A DNA stretch of 64,000 bases. It comes from Marinobacter litoralis (lineage in GTDB: Bacteria > Pseudomonadota > Gammaproteobacteria > Pseudomonadales > Oleiphilaceae). Where the stretch lies: contig NZ_JAELVS010000001.1 in NCBI RefSeq assembly GCF_016427555.1, forward strand, positions 930,001 to 994,000, given 5' to 3'. The translations under genes were made by a program, and so were the position numbers. Under the pieces are notes generated by a model. The model was not told the DNA's origin. It saw only the letters and a program-made list of their open reading frames with translations, and did not search any database. Positions 16,495 through 25,497 of the stretch are shown here, piece by piece; position 1 is the stretch's first letter, and every line of letters starts with the position of its first letter.

Positions 16495-17804
16495 TATGAG
16501 TGCTCCGGTGTGGTCGGGGTGGCATACAAGTCCTGACGGGTTCGCGGCAGCTGATTGTTATCGCCATGGCTGAAAACAACCTGAAACAGTTGTAATGAGC
16601 CAGCTCGAAATGCCGCGATCGAGCCTGCCAGATAGAATCGCCAGGCCCGGGTGAAGCTTTCATCGTACATCTCGATCACGGTGTCCTCGTGCCGGGTGAA
16701 ATTCTCCAACCAGTGGCTTAACGTTTGGGCGTAGTGCAAACGGAGGTTTTCCACATCCAGTACCGAGAAATCATTGTGCTCGCAGATCTGCATGAACTCG
16801 GCAATGCTCGGCGGGTAAGCGCCAGGGAAAATGCGTTTTTCGATCCAGGCGTTCATCAGCATTGGCCGGTTACGGCCGATGCTGTGAAGCAAGGCAATGC
16901 CGTTGGGCTTGAGGCAGCGCTTGATCAAATCGGACAGCGCCGGGTAGTGGTCCTTGCCCACGTGTTCCAGCATGCCCACGGATACAAACGCATCGTACTC
17001 GCCTTGAATGTTACGGTAGTCGTCTTCGATGTACCGGATTTGATCATCCAAACCTTGTCGTTTAGCTTCCGCTTTGGCGTAGTCGAGTTGTTCCCGGGAA
17101 ATGTTGTAGGAACAAACGGTCACGCCATAGTGGCGCGCCATATAGCGGGCCAGACCGCCCCAGCCACAGCCGGCTTCGACGACGGTCATGCCCGGTTTCA
17201 GCCGCAGTTTGCGGCATACGTGTTCCAGCTTGGCCAGTTGCGCCTGTTCGAGAGTGTTGTCCGGGTGTTCGTAGTAGGCACAGGTGTACTGCATTTCCGC
17301 CTGATCAAGCCACAGTTTGTAGAAATCGTTGCCCAGATCGTAATGGTGGTGGATGTTTTCTTTGGCTTGCGATAGCCCCGACGAGCGCGGGTTCGGGTTC
17401 TTCCAAAGGTTATCCAGCCATTTCGGCCACTGCTTGCGGGCGTCGTGAACCGTGCGGTAAACGGTTTCCAGAAAGTCGGTGAGGTCACCTTCTATGTCGA
17501 GTCGCCCTGAGCTATAGAGGTCGCCCATGGCCAGGTTCGGGTCGGTGACCAGAGCATAGAGTGCTTTGGAATCGTTCAGGGTCAATGTGAAGCGAGCGGT
17601 TTGGCTTTCCGGATTTATCCGGTCGCCATTCCACAGCTGGAATCGAATAGGGGGCGAGCCGGCCAGACGAATGAACTTGTCGAGCAACCAGCGCTCGTAG
17701 CTGTGAGGTTCTCGATCACGAAGAGGTTCCTCATGAGGAATGCTCAAGAGGTGCGGAGCGTCCTTGCCGGGATGGGTAGCTTTGCGCGCGTTACTGCTAG
17801 ACAT
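16494..17804 (-). CDS. Cyclopropane-fatty-acyl-phospholipid synthase-like methyltransferase
   Basis: A 436-residue S-adenosylmethionine-dependent lipid methyltransferase. The N-terminal domain resembles Cfa. The SAM motif VVEAGCGWGG is at residues 208-217, the family's bicarbonate-site Cys is at 175 (QYTCAYYEHP), and MLEHVGKDHYP supplies the Glu-His pair. Cfa enzymes add a methylene group across the double bond of membrane phospholipid acyl chains. The protein is longer than E. coli Cfa (382 residues), mainly at the N-terminus. Tight coupling to a C=C-reducing flavoprotein suggests the product may be reduced further, as in methyl-branched fatty acid synthesis, but plain cyclopropanation is the default. 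Confidence 0.87.
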   Translation of the reverse strand: MSSSNARKATHPGKDAPHLLSIPHEEPLRDREPHSYERWLLDKFIRLAGSPPIRFQLWNGDRINPESQTARFTLTLNDSKALYALVTDPNLAMGDLYSSGRLDIEGDLTDFLETVYRTVHDARKQWPKWLDNLWKNPNPRSSGLSQAKENIHHHYDLGNDFYKLWLDQAEMQYTCAYYEHPDNTLEQAQLAKLEHVCRKLRLKPGMTVVEAGCGWGGLARYMARHYGVTVCSYNISREQLDYAKAEAKRQGLDDQIRYIEDDYRNIQGEYDAFVSVGMLEHVGKDHYPALSDLIKRCLKPNGIALLHSIGRNRPMLMNAWIEKRIFPGAYPPSIAEFMQICEHNDFSVLDVENLRLHYAQTLSHWLENFTRHEDTVIEMYDESFTRAWRFYLAGSIAAFRAGSLQLFQVVFSHGDNNQLPRTRQDLYATPTTPEHS

Positions 17805-17961
17805 GTTTCAGGCTCCCGTTGGGTGCAATGCCAAGCGGTCTCGACGGCCAGACTGAGAGTCGCACTCTTCAGATTGTATATAAAATGATCAGATTTGGGC
17901 AAGCTGAGAAGCAGGGGGAGGGCAGGCCGGGAGCTGTCCGGCCTGCCTATTATGAAGGGAA

Positions 17962-19257
17962 CTAGTAGGTGGAGCTCATCCCGAACCATTCCGGGAAGAT
18001 GACGATCAGCGCCAACACCAGAATCTGTATGAGAATGAACGGAATAATGCCTTTGTAGATGTCGGTCGTTCTCACCTCTGCAGGGGCAACGCCCTTGAGG
18101 TAGAACAATGAAAACCCGAAAGGCGGCGTCAGGAAGCTGGTTTGCAGATTCATGGCGATCAGAATGGCAAACCAGAGCATGTTGATGCCCATGGCTTCGG
18201 CGACTGGTGCCAATATCGGCACGATGATGAAGGAAATCTCCACGAAGTCGATGAAGAAGCCCAGCACCAAAATCACCACCATGGCCAGAATGATAAAGCC
18301 CCATTGCTCGCCCGGCAGCATCATCAGCCATTCTTCCAGCAGGTAGTCGCCGCCGGTGTAACTGAACACCATGGAGAAGGCCGTGGCGCCGATCAGAATA
18401 GCAAACACCATCGCGGTAACTTTTACCGTATCTTTAGACGCATCCCACACCATTTTGAAACTGAATTGGCGATAGATAATGGCCAGAATCACCGCGCCGA
18501 CACCACCCAATGCCGAGGATTCGGTGGGGGTGGCAATGCCGGTGAAAATAGAACCCAGAACCACCACAATCAACGCCAATGGCGGGATGATGGCAAACAG
18601 CGCATTGCGGATTTCCTTGCTGCGACTGATGCTGTCGTCGGGCGGCATCGCCGGAGCAGTCTGCGGTTTCAAGCGAGTCAGGAACAATATGTAAACAATG
18701 TACAGGCCAATCAGCACCATGCCCGGCCCAACGGCGGCTTTGAACAAATCACCAACCGGCAAGCCCAGTACGTCACCCAGAATGATCAGGATGATCGAAG
18801 GCGGTACGATTTGGCCCAGGGTGCCGGAGGCGCAGATGGTACCTGTTGCCAAACGCTTGTCGTAGTTGTGGGCCAACATTACCGGCAAGGAGATCAAGCC
18901 CATGGCCACCACGCTGGCACCGACCACGCCGGTAGAGGCGGCCAGTAGCGCGCCCACCAGAATGGTCGATATGGCCAAACCACCCGGCAAACCGCCGAAC
19001 AAGCGGCCCATGGAGGTCAGCAGTTGTTCGGCCAGTTTCGTGCGTTGAAGAATCACGCCCATAAAGATGAAGAGCGGCACGGCCATCAGTACAGTGTTTT
19101 GCATGACGCTCATGATGCGATACGGCATGAAGGCAAACAGATCCATGCCTTCGGCGAAGATGCCAAAAAACAGCGCAACGCCACCGAAAGTAAAGGCAAC
19201 GGGGAACCCGAACATCAGCATGACCAGGGCCACGAGGAACATAATCATTCCGATCAT
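17962..19257 (-). CDS. dctM: TRAP transporter large permease (DctM)
   Basis: A 431-residue membrane protein with about 12 hydrophobic segments. It carries DctM-family marks such as MIMFLVALVMLMFGFPVAF at the N-terminus, the GALLAASTGVVGASVVAMG segment and ASGTLGQIVPPSIILII. It is the sodium-driven translocation subunit of a tripartite ATP-independent periplasmic transporter. Its start overlaps the stop of the small permease gene by 4 bases. The substrate is set by the binding protein encoded upstream. Confidence 0.94.
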   Translation of the reverse strand: MIGMIMFLVALVMLMFGFPVAFTFGGVALFFGIFAEGMDLFAFMPYRIMSVMQNTVLMAVPLFIFMGVILQRTKLAEQLLTSMGRLFGGLPGGLAISTILVGALLAASTGVVGASVVAMGLISLPVMLAHNYDKRLATGTICASGTLGQIVPPSIILIILGDVLGLPVGDLFKAAVGPGMVLIGLYIVYILFLTRLKPQTAPAMPPDDSISRSKEIRNALFAIIPPLALIVVVLGSIFTGIATPTESSALGGVGAVILAIIYRQFSFKMVWDASKDTVKVTAMVFAILIGATAFSMVFSYTGGDYLLEEWLMMLPGEQWGFIILAMVVILVLGFFIDFVEISFIIVPILAPVAEAMGINMLWFAILIAMNLQTSFLTPPFGFSLFYLKGVAPAEVRTTDIYKGIIPFILIQILVLALIVIFPEWFGMSSTY

Positions 19258-19799
19258 GCGAGGCCTCCTGCACTGTGCTCATTGTCATAGGATTTTTCAC
19301 CGGCCAGTACGCGGATGGCGAAAGTGATCATGTTCAAACCAGCTGTCCCTATAAAGAACGCGCTGACCGGAATGACCGATTTGATGATCCAACGATGGGG
19401 CAGGCCGCCCGGATCGCCGCTGCCTTCGCCCATCTCGTAGGCGTCAACCGCGAAGCTGTAGCCGTACACGCCGATCAGATACGCGAAGGGAATGACAAAG
19501 ATCAGCGCGCCGATCAGGTTGATCCAGGCTTTGGTGTTTTGCTGCCAGTTGGTGTAGAACACATCCACGCGAACGTGGCCATCGGTGCGCAGGGCGTAGG
19601 GGATGCCCAGCAGAAACACCACCGAGTACAGGTGCCATTCCATTTCCTGCATGCCAATCGACACATCGCTGAACACGTAACGTGCGACCACGTCGTAGAA
19701 CACGTTGGCGGCCATCAGGATCATGGCCACGCAGGCGATCCAGCCGCAGAGTTTCGAAAGCCAGGCCAGGCCCTCGTCCAGTTTGATAATCCAGCGCAT
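19254..19799 (-). CDS. dctQ: TRAP transporter small permease (DctQ)
   Basis: A 181-residue protein with four membrane segments. It has the DctQ pattern EMEWHLYSVVFLLGIPYALRTDGHVRVDVFY, including the Glu and Arg residues conserved in the family. It pairs with the large permease downstream. The C-terminal extension after residue 155 is short. It follows the binding-protein gene after a hairpin terminator, so the permeases are probably made at a lower level than the binding protein. Confidence 0.92.
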   Translation of the reverse strand: MRWIIKLDEGLAWLSKLCGWIACVAMILMAANVFYDVVARYVFSDVSIGMQEMEWHLYSVVFLLGIPYALRTDGHVRVDVFYTNWQQNTKAWINLIGALIFVIPFAYLIGVYGYSFAVDAYEMGEGSGDPGGLPHRWIIKSVIPVSAFFIGTAGLNMITFAIRVLAGEKSYDNEHSAGGLA

Positions 19800-19846
19800 T
19801 AAACCTCTTCCTCCGCTGAGCGGATGTTTTGTATGGTTTTTTCATG

Positions 19847-19883
19847 AAAAAAGCCGGAACCACTTTTACGAGCGATCCCGGCT
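19847..19883 (-). terminator. Intrinsic terminator between dctP and dctQM
   Basis: On the minus strand AGCCGG (19883-19878) pairs with CCGGCT (19857-19852) and runs into six T. Partial read-through would give the usual excess of binding protein over permease. Confidence 0.8.
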
Positions 19884-19905
19884 CTGATTCAGCATGACCT
19901 AGAGT

Positions 19906-20982
19906 TTACTCAACTTCTCCCATGGTGTTGAGGTAGGCGCGTTCAGAAATCTCGGTATAGGCGCGACTCTGCTTCTGGTAACTCAGCTGAGAGTCGATGA
20001 TTTTCTTCGCCATCGGGCTTTCTTCCGCGGTTTTTTTCAGCAGCTTCTTGTTGGCATCGTACATGGCCTGGAAGATGTCAGCCGGGAACCGTTTGATCTG
20101 TACGTTGGGGTATTCTTTTTTGATGTTTGCCCAGGCTTCCGCGTTGGCGTGCTGTGAGTGTACCAGCATGTCGTAGGAGGCGGTGCGCATGGCCACGCGC
20201 ATGATTTCTTGCAGGTCGGCTGGCAGTTTTTCCCAAACGCGCTTGTTGATCAGGAACTGCAGCTCGGTCGCAGGCTCGTGCCAGCCGGTGTAGTAATAGT
20301 CAGCGATTTGCTGGAAACCAAGGCGCAAGTCCAGCGCCGGCCCGACCCACTCGACCGCATCAATGGTGTTGCGTTCAAGTGCTGTGTACAGCTCACCCGG
20401 GGCAATGTTGGTGGGATTAACGCCCACTTCGGCGAAGACTTCTCCGGCAAAGCCCGGAATCCGCATTTTCAGGCCTTTCAGGTCGTCCAGTGATTTGATC
20501 TCTTCACGGAACCAGCCGCCCATCTGAATGCCGGTGTTGCCGCCGGGAAACGACAGCATGTTATGGGGCTCGTACACTTCCTGCATCAGCTCCATACCGC
20601 CGCCGTGGTAGAACCACGCATACTGTTCCATCGCGTTCATGCCGAAGGGCATGCTGGTGAAGAACAGGGTTTCGGGCACTTTGCCCTTCCAGTAGTAAGA
20701 AGCAGAATGGCCCATGTCGTACTGGCCGGCTTTCACCATGTCGAACACACCCAGCGGAGCTTTGTGCTTGTTGGCCGAATCGATGCGGATGCGCAGGCGG
20801 CCGTCGGACATTTTCTCGACGGTTTCGGCAAAACGCTTGGTGGTGTCACCAAAGATCGGGAAGTTGGGGCCCCAGGTTTCGGCCAGTTTCAGTGTGAATT
20901 TTTCTTGGGCCAGAGCTTGCGAAGCTGAAAACGTGGTGGCTACAGCGAGCACGGTCGCTGATATAAGCGTGCGGATTTTCAT
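19906..20982 (-). CDS. dctP: TRAP transporter substrate-binding protein (DctP/TakP-like)
   Basis: A 358-residue periplasmic protein with a signal peptide (residues 1-25, ending SASQALAQE). The DctP fold is evident: FGDTTKRFAETVEKMSDGRLRIRID, the conserved ligand-binding Arg in GLKMRIPGFAGEVFAEVGVNPTNI, and EWVGPALDLRLGFQQIADYYYTGWHEPATELQ. The last stretch is reminiscent of the subgroup that includes 2-oxo-acid-binding TakP, so an organic-acid ligand is likely but unproven. It is first in a three-gene operon with the two permease genes. Confidence 0.9.
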   Translation of the reverse strand: MKIRTLISATVLAVATTFSASQALAQEKFTLKLAETWGPNFPIFGDTTKRFAETVEKMSDGRLRIRIDSANKHKAPLGVFDMVKAGQYDMGHSASYYWKGKVPETLFFTSMPFGMNAMEQYAWFYHGGGMELMQEVYEPHNMLSFPGGNTGIQMGGWFREEIKSLDDLKGLKMRIPGFAGEVFAEVGVNPTNIAPGELYTALERNTIDAVEWVGPALDLRLGFQQIADYYYTGWHEPATELQFLINKRVWEKLPADLQEIMRVAMRTASYDMLVHSQHANAEAWANIKKEYPNVQIKRFPADIFQAMYDANKKLLKKTAEESPMAKKIIDSQLSYQKQSRAYTEISERAYLNTMGEVE

Positions 20983-21157
20983 GGTTTGTCCAACCTGTTG
21001 TATTGTTTTAATTGTGTGTCAGGGCGCTGAGCAATTGCACCAGCGGGTACTGCTGAACAGTTTAGTTCAGGTTTGCATGCTTGGCGGGCAGAGTGCATCA
21101 AAAAATGTGCGAATTACGACATATGTCTAGTGCGGGAACGGGGTTAGCAAAGCGCGT

Positions 21158-22201
21158 TCAGGCACTTTCTCCGGAGCTGACAGCCGGGGTTCGGGTGCGA
21201 TAGTTGCGCCACAGGCGGAAGGCCCTTAAGGCCGGTTTTTCTACGCCATAATGCAGGGCTGCAGCCAAAGCGATTGCGGCAGCAAGCGCCAGAGCAACAC
21301 CTGCAGGCCCGGGCACGCCCCATTGATAAAACAGCGTAATCAGCCCGTACCCGATATTCTGATGGACCAGATAGAGGGTGTAGGAAATGCTGCCTAGCCA
21401 GAGTAACCCCGGCCGTGACAGCATGTTCAAACGACCACTCGCGGCCAGAATGAATACGCCATAGCACGCCAGTAAGAATAGGCTGTAGGGCGCGTTGTAC
21501 GCGATCAGGCAATGGCCAATCGTCAGCACCAGCAAAGCAACGTCGGTGGCAGGAGGTTTGCCATACTTGTGCCAGCGAAAGAGCAGCATGCCACTCATAA
21601 ACAGCGGGGCATAACGCACGAACAGAAGGTCCTTCACCAGAAAGTCCATTGGTTCGGGGATGGCCTTCCACCAGAAAACGCCGATATAGCTGACGGCGGT
21701 CCAGCACCAGAGCACGGGCCTGAGTCGTTGCCAGCTTTTCAAGCCATAGAAGAGCAGGGCGATCCAGACGTAGAAGGTGGCTTCAATCACCAGACTCCAA
21801 TACGCCCCATCAACGTGCGGGTGTTCCAGATATTCGTGCAGAAGGGTCATGTTCAAGAGCGCCGAAACCGGCTTGACGGCACGGTCGTCGGGCCCCAGCC
21901 AGTGCACGGAAAGAAAGGTCAGCGCGATGCCCGCCCACAATGCAGGTAAGAGCCGGAATGCTCGGGCAAGGCCGAACCAGCCGGCGGTTTGAGTGCGCTC
22001 CAGTGTCATGAAAATGACGAAACCGCTGAGCATGAAGAACAGGTGCACACCGTAACGCCCGAACTCCAGAAAGGAAGGGCTGTCAAAATTGTGGCCGTAC
22101 AGTTCGTTGTAGTAAGGCAGATAATGAAACAGAACAACGCCGAGCGCGGCAATGCCGCGAAGTGCATCCAAGGCGGTCAGGCGACTTTGAGTGTTCTGCA
22201 T
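21158..22201 (-). CDS. Acyltransferase-3 family membrane protein (OafA/YrhL-like)
   Basis: A 347-residue protein from the ATG that gives MQNTQSRLTALDALRGIAALGVVLFHY, the normal family N-terminus. A longer frame adds 30 unconvincing residues. About ten transmembrane segments are visible, with the catalytic His of the family in VLFHYLPYYN and the RxxR-like FRLLPALWAGI. Members O-acetylate or otherwise acylate sugars of the envelope, such as LPS, capsule or exopolysaccharide. No polysaccharide cluster is adjacent. It is divergent from the GH84 gene. Confidence 0.87.
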   Translation of the reverse strand: MQNTQSRLTALDALRGIAALGVVLFHYLPYYNELYGHNFDSPSFLEFGRYGVHLFFMLSGFVIFMTLERTQTAGWFGLARAFRLLPALWAGIALTFLSVHWLGPDDRAVKPVSALLNMTLLHEYLEHPHVDGAYWSLVIEATFYVWIALLFYGLKSWQRLRPVLWCWTAVSYIGVFWWKAIPEPMDFLVKDLLFVRYAPLFMSGMLLFRWHKYGKPPATDVALLVLTIGHCLIAYNAPYSLFLLACYGVFILAASGRLNMLSRPGLLWLGSISYTLYLVHQNIGYGLITLFYQWGVPGPAGVALALAAAIALAAALHYGVEKPALRAFRLWRNYRTRTPAVSSGESA

Positions 22202-22372
22202 GGCGCTGGCACATTCCGGTGACGATGTAGGTCCATGATAGCCGGCCTGAAGGCGGGCAAGTATACAGTTCGGTTGCCCGCAACTGACCATCTGTTCATG
22301 GTTGAAGGTTCGTAGAGAGTTTCAGCGCGGGTGTATGATGTCTAAAAGCCAGTGTCAGGGAGCAAGCATGGT

Positions 22373-23440
22373 ATGACAGTTGAACTCGGTGTGATTGAGG
22401 GATTTTATGGCCCGATGTGGAGCTGGACCGAGCGACGCAAGTTGCTGAAAACGCTGGCAGGGCATGGTTATGGTTTTTATTTGTACGCGCCCAAGGCCGA
22501 TCCTTATTTGCGCAGACGCTGGCAGGAACCGCATCCGGCGGACGAGTTTGCCGCTTTGGTCGCGTTTGTCGAGTTGTGCAATCGCGAAGGCGTGCGCTTT
22601 GGTGTGGGCTTGAGCCCGTTCGAGATTTTCAACCAGTTCGACGAGAATGCGCGCCACGCGCTGGCTGCAAAACTGAAAGCACTGGATCGAATTGGCGTGC
22701 AGGAACTGGCCATTCTGTTTGACGACATGCACTCGAACACGCCGTCTCTGGCCAGTACTCAGGCGGAAATTATGCGCTGGGTGAAAGCCCACAGCGATGC
22801 CACCACATTCAGTATTTGCCCGACTTATTACTCCGACGATGCGGTACTTGACCGGGTGTTTGGTGAGCGACCAGCGGATTATCTGGAAACCTTGGGTGCC
22901 GAGCTTGATAAGGATGTGCGGGTGTTCTGGACCGGTGAAGAGGTGTGCTCCCGGGAAATCTCTTCGGGGCATCTGAAACGGGTGGGCGACCGGCTGGGCC
23001 GAAAGCCGGTGTTGTGGGACAACTATCCGGTGAACGATGGCGATCGAATGTCACGGCACCTGCACCTGAGGGCGTTCACCGGCCGGCCGGCAGCAAATGC
23101 GGCGCACTTGGCCGGCCATGCCATTAATCCGGCTTTGCAACCTACGTTAACGGCAATACCCGCGCTGACATTGCTGGAATCCTATCGGCAAGGGCCGGAC
23201 TATCAGTACGGGCAAGCGTTTCATCATGCCGCCCGGGAGTTGCTGGGCGAAGCCTTGGCAAATCAGATTCAGCGGGACCTGTTGAGTCTCCAGGATGCAG
23301 GATTGGGGCGCTTGAGTGATGAGCGCAAGCAGGCCTTGGCACACACCTACGATGCGTTCGATCATCCGGCGGCCAGCGAAATTATGCGCTGGCTCGCCGG
23401 CGACTATCTGGTGACCGATGAGATGGTGCAAACCCAGTAA
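22373..23440 (+). CDS. GH84 family beta-N-acetylglucosaminidase (O-GlcNAcase/hyaluronidase-like)
   Basis: A 355-residue cytoplasmic glycoside hydrolase. The N-terminal GVIEGFYGPMWSWTERRKLL and YLYAPKADPYLRRRW segments are canonical for GH84. The paired catalytic Asp-Asp is seen in LAILFDDMHSN, where one residue polarises the substrate's 2-acetamido group and the other is the acid/base. LWDNYPVNDG is also typical. There is no signal peptide, and the carbohydrate-binding domains of secreted relatives are absent. An alternative GTG 21 bases upstream adds seven residues. Possible substrates are GlcNAc-modified proteins or recycled GlcNAc oligosaccharides; the sequence does not decide. Confidence 0.87.
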   Translation: MTVELGVIEGFYGPMWSWTERRKLLKTLAGHGYGFYLYAPKADPYLRRRWQEPHPADEFAALVAFVELCNREGVRFGVGLSPFEIFNQFDENARHALAAKLKALDRIGVQELAILFDDMHSNTPSLASTQAEIMRWVKAHSDATTFSICPTYYSDDAVLDRVFGERPADYLETLGAELDKDVRVFWTGEEVCSREISSGHLKRVGDRLGRKPVLWDNYPVNDGDRMSRHLHLRAFTGRPAANAAHLAGHAINPALQPTLTAIPALTLLESYRQGPDYQYGQAFHHAARELLGEALANQIQRDLLSLQDAGLGRLSDERKQALAHTYDAFDHPAASEIMRWLAGDYLVTDEMVQTQ

Positions 23441-23444
23441 CAGG

Positions 23445-24152
23445 TTATTCCAGATAGTAGTTGAAGGTAGAAACCACTCGTACGGTTTTCACCGGTTGCT
23501 GCTGTTCGGAAATTCCGGGTGCCTGATCCCGGGCAAGGATTTGGAATACCCCCTGATTGGCTCTACGCAAACCGCCGAGACTGGCGTTGGCATCCCGGGC
23601 AAACTGGCTTGCCGCCTCGCGGGCTGATTCGGTGGCTTCGGCGATCATTTCCGGCTTGATGGTGTTCAGGCCGTTGAATAGATAGGTTGGGCCGCCGGGA
23701 CCGTAGTCGGAAGACAAGAGGACGCCGGAGTCCACCAGTTCGCTGACATTCTGGGCGGCATGGCGGATGCGATCGATCTGCGTACTGCGCACCATCAGGG
23801 TTTGATTGACGATGAATTTCTGCTCGCCTTCACCTTGATACGGATTAGCCCGGGTATCGGTGACGTCGAGCCTTTGCAGCTCCACCGCGCTGCTCTCAAT
23901 GGCTTGGAGCTTCAGGAATGCCATGATGGCTTCCCGACTGCTTCGGGCTTTTGCTTGAGCCTGTTCCAGGGTTTTACCGCTGGCGACAAAGCGAATAGGC
24001 CAGAGCGCGAGGTCGGCGTTCACTTCCCGTTCCGCGACACCTTTGACGGTGACATAGCGGTCTCCGGTTTTCAGCCCGGTGAGACCATCCTTTAATAGTG
24101 AGGCCGAGATAACGACGCTCAGCCCAAGGATGACTGCAACGAGTACTTTCAT
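23445..24152 (-). CDS. SIMPL-domain (DUF541) exported protein
   Basis: A 235-residue protein starting MKVLVAVILGLSVVISASLL, a membrane anchor or signal sequence. The SIMPL domain follows: VTVKGVAEREVNADLALWPIRF near residue 40, the YQGEGEQKFIVNQTL segment and AREAASQFARDANASLGG. The start chosen has an AAGGAAATGG ribosome binding site. The 21-codon upstream extension would overlap the ChaN gene and mask the hydrophobic N-terminus. SIMPL proteins are periplasmic and of uncertain role (stress and membrane integrity have been suggested). It follows the ChaN-like lipoprotein gene on the same strand after 28 bases, so an operon is likely. Confidence 0.83.
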   Translation of the reverse strand: MKVLVAVILGLSVVISASLLKDGLTGLKTGDRYVTVKGVAEREVNADLALWPIRFVASGKTLEQAQAKARSSREAIMAFLKLQAIESSAVELQRLDVTDTRANPYQGEGEQKFIVNQTLMVRSTQIDRIRHAAQNVSELVDSGVLLSSDYGPGGPTYLFNGLNTIKPEMIAEATESAREAASQFARDANASLGGLRRANQGVFQILARDQAPGISEQQQPVKTVRVVSTFNYYLE

Positions 24153-24180
24153 GGATCCATTTCCTTTTGGTAGTTGCTCA

Positions 24181-25194
24181 CTATTCGGTGGTACAGTGGG
24201 TGTCTGATCGGCCACTAAAACGCTGTTTCATGGCTTTGTTCTGTCGGTCGGGATCACGATATTCCTTGGGCAACGGTTGGATCAAGTATAAGAAGTTGCC
24301 CTTGCCCAATTGTGACTCCAGAGAAGGAGGTGCTTCCTCTGCAACCCAAAATACGGGGCTCAGTACAACAACAGACAGCTCTGGCGCACGTTTTTTCAGC
24401 AGAGCTACGGTGCCGAGACTCTCTTCACTGTGAAAAGTGCCAGTCAGGTGTAGTACCTGATGCCCCGGGTGTTTTTTTCTAGCCTGCAAAATGCGGCTGG
24501 CCATGGTGTTGTCGCGCAACAGCTGCGCCTTGTAGACGCTTGCCATGCGTTCTGAAATCGCCGGGTCATTTGAACCGTGGCTACCGGAAATGGCTTCAAT
24601 AAACTTTTCCCGATACGCCGGCGTGTCCAGAAAGGGATGAGCGGGCAGTTGTTGCCGTTGATTATCGGGTAGCGCATTGAGATAAGCCGGCCCAATCCGA
24701 CCGACACAGCGAACCGTTTGCGCAGGGGCATTGGCCGCGATCACCGGAAGATTGTGGTTGCGCGCGTATTCCACTATAGGCCGGTATGAACCGCGATAAT
24801 TGTCCCATGCATTGGTATCTTCGATCATCTCCGCTTCACCCGTTTCGCCGGCGAGGTAGTCGTCCAGATCGCTTTGATGGTCCAGATTGAATTGTTCCAG
24901 AGTCAAGGTGATGTGCGGGTTCTGGTTGTGCAGGTGTTTTAACAACCGGGTCTGAAGCAGGTGGGAGCCCGGGTGTCCGTGATACTCGCCAACAATAACG
25001 ACGTCAGCTTTGGACAGTGCGTCGGCGACGTATTCAAGTGATACCGGCTGGCGAGAGTTTGAGTCAATTACTACGCTTTCGTATAGCGTTGCCGGTGCCG
25101 GGATGCTTGATTCGCCCTGTGTCTGCGTCAAGGCGCAGCCTGATGAAATAAGCAGGGCGAGGGTGATCAGTGCAGCAACTGAAAGCTTGATCAT
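24181..25194 (-). CDS. ChaN-family (heme-binding-like) lipoprotein
   Basis: A 337-residue protein with a lipoprotein signal (LALLISSGCAL, acylated Cys near residue 20). It has the ChaN/DUF399 fold: VVIVGEYHGHPGSHLLQTRLL, LTLEQFNLDHQSDLDDYL and VLHLTGTFHSEESLG. Campylobacter ChaN binds heme through conserved His/Tyr residues, and GEYHGH and GTFHSEE provide candidate ligands. It is probably anchored in the outer or inner membrane facing the periplasm. No heme uptake genes are adjacent. The SIMPL gene follows in the same direction. Confidence 0.82.
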   Translation of the reverse strand: MIKLSVAALITLALLISSGCALTQTQGESSIPAPATLYESVVIDSNSRQPVSLEYVADALSKADVVIVGEYHGHPGSHLLQTRLLKHLHNQNPHITLTLEQFNLDHQSDLDDYLAGETGEAEMIEDTNAWDNYRGSYRPIVEYARNHNLPVIAANAPAQTVRCVGRIGPAYLNALPDNQRQQLPAHPFLDTPAYREKFIEAISGSHGSNDPAISERMASVYKAQLLRDNTMASRILQARKKHPGHQVLHLTGTFHSEESLGTVALLKKRAPELSVVVLSPVFWVAEEAPPSLESQLGKGNFLYLIQPLPKEYRDPDRQNKAMKQRFSGRSDTHCTTE

Positions 25195-25212
25195 CGGTGC
25201 AGGGTGTCTTGC

Positions 25213-25401
25213 TTAGTCGCGCTTTTGGTTACGTTGTTCACGCCAGTCTTCCCCCAGTTTTTGCTCCACGTATTCGCGGATGAATTGCCGGACCTTCTGA
25301 GAGGGGGTGACATCATCCTGTTTGCAGAGTTCCTCGAATACGGCTTTTTTATCCGGGTCGATCAGCAGGGTCAGTCGCGCGGTGCGGTTTTCTTTTGTCA
25401 T
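25213..25401 (-). CDS. Ribbon-helix-helix (CopG-like) small DNA-binding protein
   Basis: A 62-residue protein. An N-terminal beta strand (TARLTLLIDPDKKAVFEELC) leads into two helices (TPSQKVRQFIREYVEQKLGEDW), the size and pattern of RHH transcription factors. It is divergent from the SulP transporter gene, with tandem palindromes in the shared promoter region, so autoregulation and control of sulP are likely. No toxin gene is adjacent, so a toxin-antitoxin role is not supported. Confidence 0.75.
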   Translation of the reverse strand: MTKENRTARLTLLIDPDKKAVFEELCKQDDVTPSQKVRQFIREYVEQKLGEDWREQRNQKRD

Positions 25402-25420
25402 GACTCAAAATGCCTTTCAT

Positions 25421-25464
25421 GTTAATTTTATTAACATTGAATGTTATCTGGGTGAGCATATAAT
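25421..25464. promoter_or_regulatory. Tandem palindromes and promoter between RHH and SulP genes
   Basis: Two overlapping inverted repeats, GTTAAT-TTT-ATTAAC (25421-25435) and AACATT-G-AATGTT (25433-25445), are followed by a perfect TATAAT at 25459-25464 pointing at the SulP gene. Paired short palindromes are typical RHH dimer-of-dimers operators. Confidence 0.6.
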
Positions 25465-25497
25465 TATAAGATTGTCTTCGCAACCGGGAGTCCGTTC

